Of a DNA stretch of 7,996 nt, positions 6,494-7,996 are shown one piece after another. The notes below the pieces were generated by a model that made no database searches, was not told the origin of the DNA, and was given only the letters and a program-made list of their open reading frames with translations. The position numbers and the translations under genes are program-made. The stretch comes from an uncultured Lachnospiraceae bacterium. Its GTDB lineage: Bacteria; Bacillota; Clostridia; Lachnospirales; Lachnospiraceae. The stretch is from contig CAKRPI010000095.1 in NCBI GenBank assembly GCA_934376945.1, positions 1 through 7,996 of the forward strand, in the 5' to 3' direction. The first letter of the stretch is position 1, and every line of letters starts with the position of its first letter.

Positions 6494-7507
6494 GTGGCGG
6501 CGGGTCGAAAGAGGATTGCAGCATTTGATTTAATTTGTTTATTTTCCTGCCTTTGTGTATCCATCGTTCATTTCAATGCAGCGGTTTGCGGATACAACGG
6601 TACGTTTCTGTATCCGCAGAACAGTCTGATTCCCAATTTTTATATTGACGGCAAGGTATATTTGGGCGGTATCGGCGTGAGCCTGTTCTTTATGCTGTCC
6701 GGTGCGAGGCTGATGTACACCTATAAGGACGCAAAAACATTCTTTATCCATCGCTTCAAAAACATATATCCGATGTTCTGGATTGCGTATGCGGCGGCGA
6801 CATGCTTTGATTTTCTGTATTACAAAGGCATGAGCACGGCGAAGCCGTGGCTGAGAATATTCAGCGCGGTGGGAATGGATGGGTATCTGTGCAGCCTCGG
6901 AGTAATCCCTTTTGATTACTATAAATTGGGCGAATGGTTTCTGGGCTGTATCATTTTGATTTACCTTTTGTTCCCGCTGCTGCATGCCGCGGTTGAGCGT
7001 AATATGGCGGTAACCGCTGTATGCGCCGGCGTCATCTATATGGCGTTTAGGGGAAAAGTATCGGATCAGAGCTTTTTCCTCCGTATTCCGGAAATTCTGT
7101 TCGGCATGGCGTTTGTCAAATATGATTTAAACGACAAACCGCTTCCGCTTTTAGCCGGAAGCGCAGGCGTGTTTATTCTGGCGTACCTGTTCAGAGCGCA
7201 GATATATTCGCTGACCGTCTGCGTGGCGTTTTGCGTTTTTCTGTTCGCGCTGATGGTATGGGCGGCGCGGTACATTCAAAGCGATGCCGTTAAGTCGTTT
7301 ATGGCGGTCGGCGCAAAGCTGACCTACCCCATTTTTCTCGTACATCACTGGCTGATTACGCGCTTGATGGACGGTTTTTCTCCGGAATGGATGAACAGGC
7401 AATATGTGTGGATGATGTTTTTGATTTACACCGGATTGACTTTAATTCTGGCATATGCCCTTGACAAATGCAGCAATGGGCTTTTAAAAAGACTCAGCAA
7501 AAAATGA
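6494..7507 (+). CDS. Acyltransferase 3 family membrane protein (probable polysaccharide O-acyltransferase)
   Basis: This 337-residue integral membrane protein starts at GTG and has roughly nine to ten hydrophobic segments. Family landmarks are present in order: the first membrane segment with the conserved histidine (SIVHF, H26), GVSLFFMLSGARL at 61-73 (family FFxLSGxxL), FIHRFKNIYPMFW at 84-96 with conserved arginine R87 near IYP, GEWFLGCIILIYLLFP at 146-161, and the late YPIFLVHHWLI at 278-288. These fit acyltransferase-3 (OafA/WecH-type) enzymes, which move acyl groups, usually acetyl, onto sugars at the membrane. There is no SGNH domain, so it is the short form. Lying in an export operon, 26 nt after the RgpF-like gene, it probably decorates the polysaccharide or its lipid-linked precursor; which sugar is unknown. 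If translation began at ATG 6410 it would be 365 residues and overlap the previous gene by 58 nt, which I think unlikely. Confidence 0.88.
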   Translation: MAAGRKRIAAFDLICLFSCLCVSIVHFNAAVCGYNGTFLYPQNSLIPNFYIDGKVYLGGIGVSLFFMLSGARLMYTYKDAKTFFIHRFKNIYPMFWIAYAAATCFDFLYYKGMSTAKPWLRIFSAVGMDGYLCSLGVIPFDYYKLGEWFLGCIILIYLLFPLLHAAVERNMAVTAVCAGVIYMAFRGKVSDQSFFLRIPEILFGMAFVKYDLNDKPLPLLAGSAGVFILAYLFRAQIYSLTVCVAFCVFLFALMVWAARYIQSDAVKSFMAVGAKLTYPIFLVHHWLITRLMDGFSPEWMNRQYVWMMFLIYTGLTLILAYALDKCSNGLLKRLSKK

Positions 7508-7523
7508 AAGGAAAGCGGAGAAT

Positions 7524-7996
7524 ATGAGAGTATTGATCACTGGCGCTGCCGGATATATTGGAAGGCACGTGGTCAAGCAAGTGCTTGACATGGGGCACGA
7601 AGTGATTGCGTCGGATTTCCGATTCGACGGCGTGGATCCGAGGGCGGAGCAGAGCAGGGTTTCGCTGTTCAGCGGCGACAAGGATATTTATGAACAGTTT
7701 GGCAAGCCGGATGCGTGCATCCATCTGGCTTGGCGGGATGGGTTTGTTCACAATTCTCCGGCGCATATGAGTGATTTGTCCAAGCATATCGAGTTCTGCG
7801 GCAACATGATGAGCGGCGGACTGCCAATCCTCTCCGTGATGGGCACGATGCACGAGGTTGGCTATTGGGAGGGCGCAATCGACGAGCATACACCCTGTAA
7901 TCCGCAGTCTCAATACGGCATTGCAAAAAACGCCATGCGCCAGAGCCTGATGCTGACGGCGAAGGACAGCCCGTGCAGCCTGCGCTGGCTTCGCGC
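7524..7996 (+). CDS. NAD(P)-dependent epimerase/dehydratase, extended SDR (3' end beyond window)
   Basis: 157 complete codons of an extended short-chain dehydrogenase/reductase are present, and the frame is still open at the window edge. Seen: VLITGAAGYIG (3-13) containing the GxxGxxG dinucleotide-binding motif, D31 after the second strand (IASD), favouring NAD over NADP, CIHLAW (65-70), the strand SVMGTMHEVGYWEG (104-117) supplying the catalytic Ser/Thr, and the active-site YGIAK at 131-135 (Tyr131, Lys135). The family covers UDP- and dTDP-sugar 4-epimerases, dehydratases and 4-keto reductases. The Rossmann motif differs from the GxxGQLG form typical of RmlD, so it is probably not the dTDP-rhamnose synthase. 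It likely makes a nucleotide-sugar donor for the operon. The substrate-binding C-terminal half is missing here, so specificity cannot be judged. Start ATG 7524 has AAGGA (7508-7512) and GGAG (7517-7520) upstream, 16 nt after the previous gene. Confidence 0.88.
   Translation, partial: MRVLITGAAGYIGRHVVKQVLDMGHEVIASDFRFDGVDPRAEQSRVSLFSGDKDIYEQFGKPDACIHLAWRDGFVHNSPAHMSDLSKHIEFCGNMMSGGLPILSVMGTMHEVGYWEGAIDEHTPCNPQSQYGIAKNAMRQSLMLTAKDSPCSLRWLR

Noticed and set aside
4881..6524. 547-codon open frame on the minus strand opposite the RgpF-like gene
   Set aside because: It mirrors a well-supported sense gene, has no recognisable motif, an Arg/His/Ile-rich composition typical of antisense frames, and no promoter or ribosome binding site that I can see.
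1..7996. CRISPR arrays, tRNA or rRNA genes, insertion sequences, phage or toxin-antitoxin genes
   Set aside because: I saw no regularly spaced repeats, no cloverleaf-like segments, no transposase motifs and no gene outside the polysaccharide operon.

Overview
The window is one strand-consistent operon for making and exporting a cell-surface polysaccharide, most like the rhamnan-type (rgp-like) clusters of Bacillota. The intermediate base composition, purine-rich AGGAG-type ribosome binding sites, GTG starts, sigma-A consensus promoter and gene families suggest a Clostridia-like Gram-positive. The species cannot be named from the sequence, and the host assignment is inference.

Layout: positions 1-165 are non-coding. 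They hold a strong rho-independent terminator (32-77) that closes whatever lies upstream, a G-rich spacer, and a consensus promoter (TTGACA, 17-nt spacer, TATAAT; 128-156). A short leader with a hairpin (173-209) follows. Seven genes then run on the + strand with gaps of only 12-26 nt: a GT2 rhamnosyltransferase-like enzyme (238-1161), an ABC-2 polysaccharide permease with an unusual 232-residue N-terminal extension (1176-2633), its Wzt/RgpD-type ATPase (2646-3374), a GT-B glycosyltransferase (3393-4538), a two-module RgpF-family protein (4551-6467), an acyltransferase-3 membrane protein (6494-7507), and an NAD-dependent SDR epimerase/reductase cut by the window end (7524-7996). No terminator is visible between the genes, so all seven are probably co-transcribed and the operon continues beyond the window.

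Working model (inference from families and order): the GT2, GT-B and RgpF-like proteins build a deoxysugar-containing chain on a lipid carrier inside the cell. The permease/ATPase pair exports the finished chain. The acyltransferase decorates it, and the SDR makes or modifies a nucleotide sugar donor. The initiating transferase, an RgpA homologue and the rml (dTDP-rhamnose) genes are not in this window.

The most unusual feature is the permease. It carries an extra membrane-anchored, predicted extracytoplasmic domain ahead of a normal-length permease core, while its partner ATPase lacks the C-terminal glycan-binding domain found in some Wzt proteins. I did not find a clearly new system. The rest is a recognisable, somewhat hybrid polysaccharide operon.
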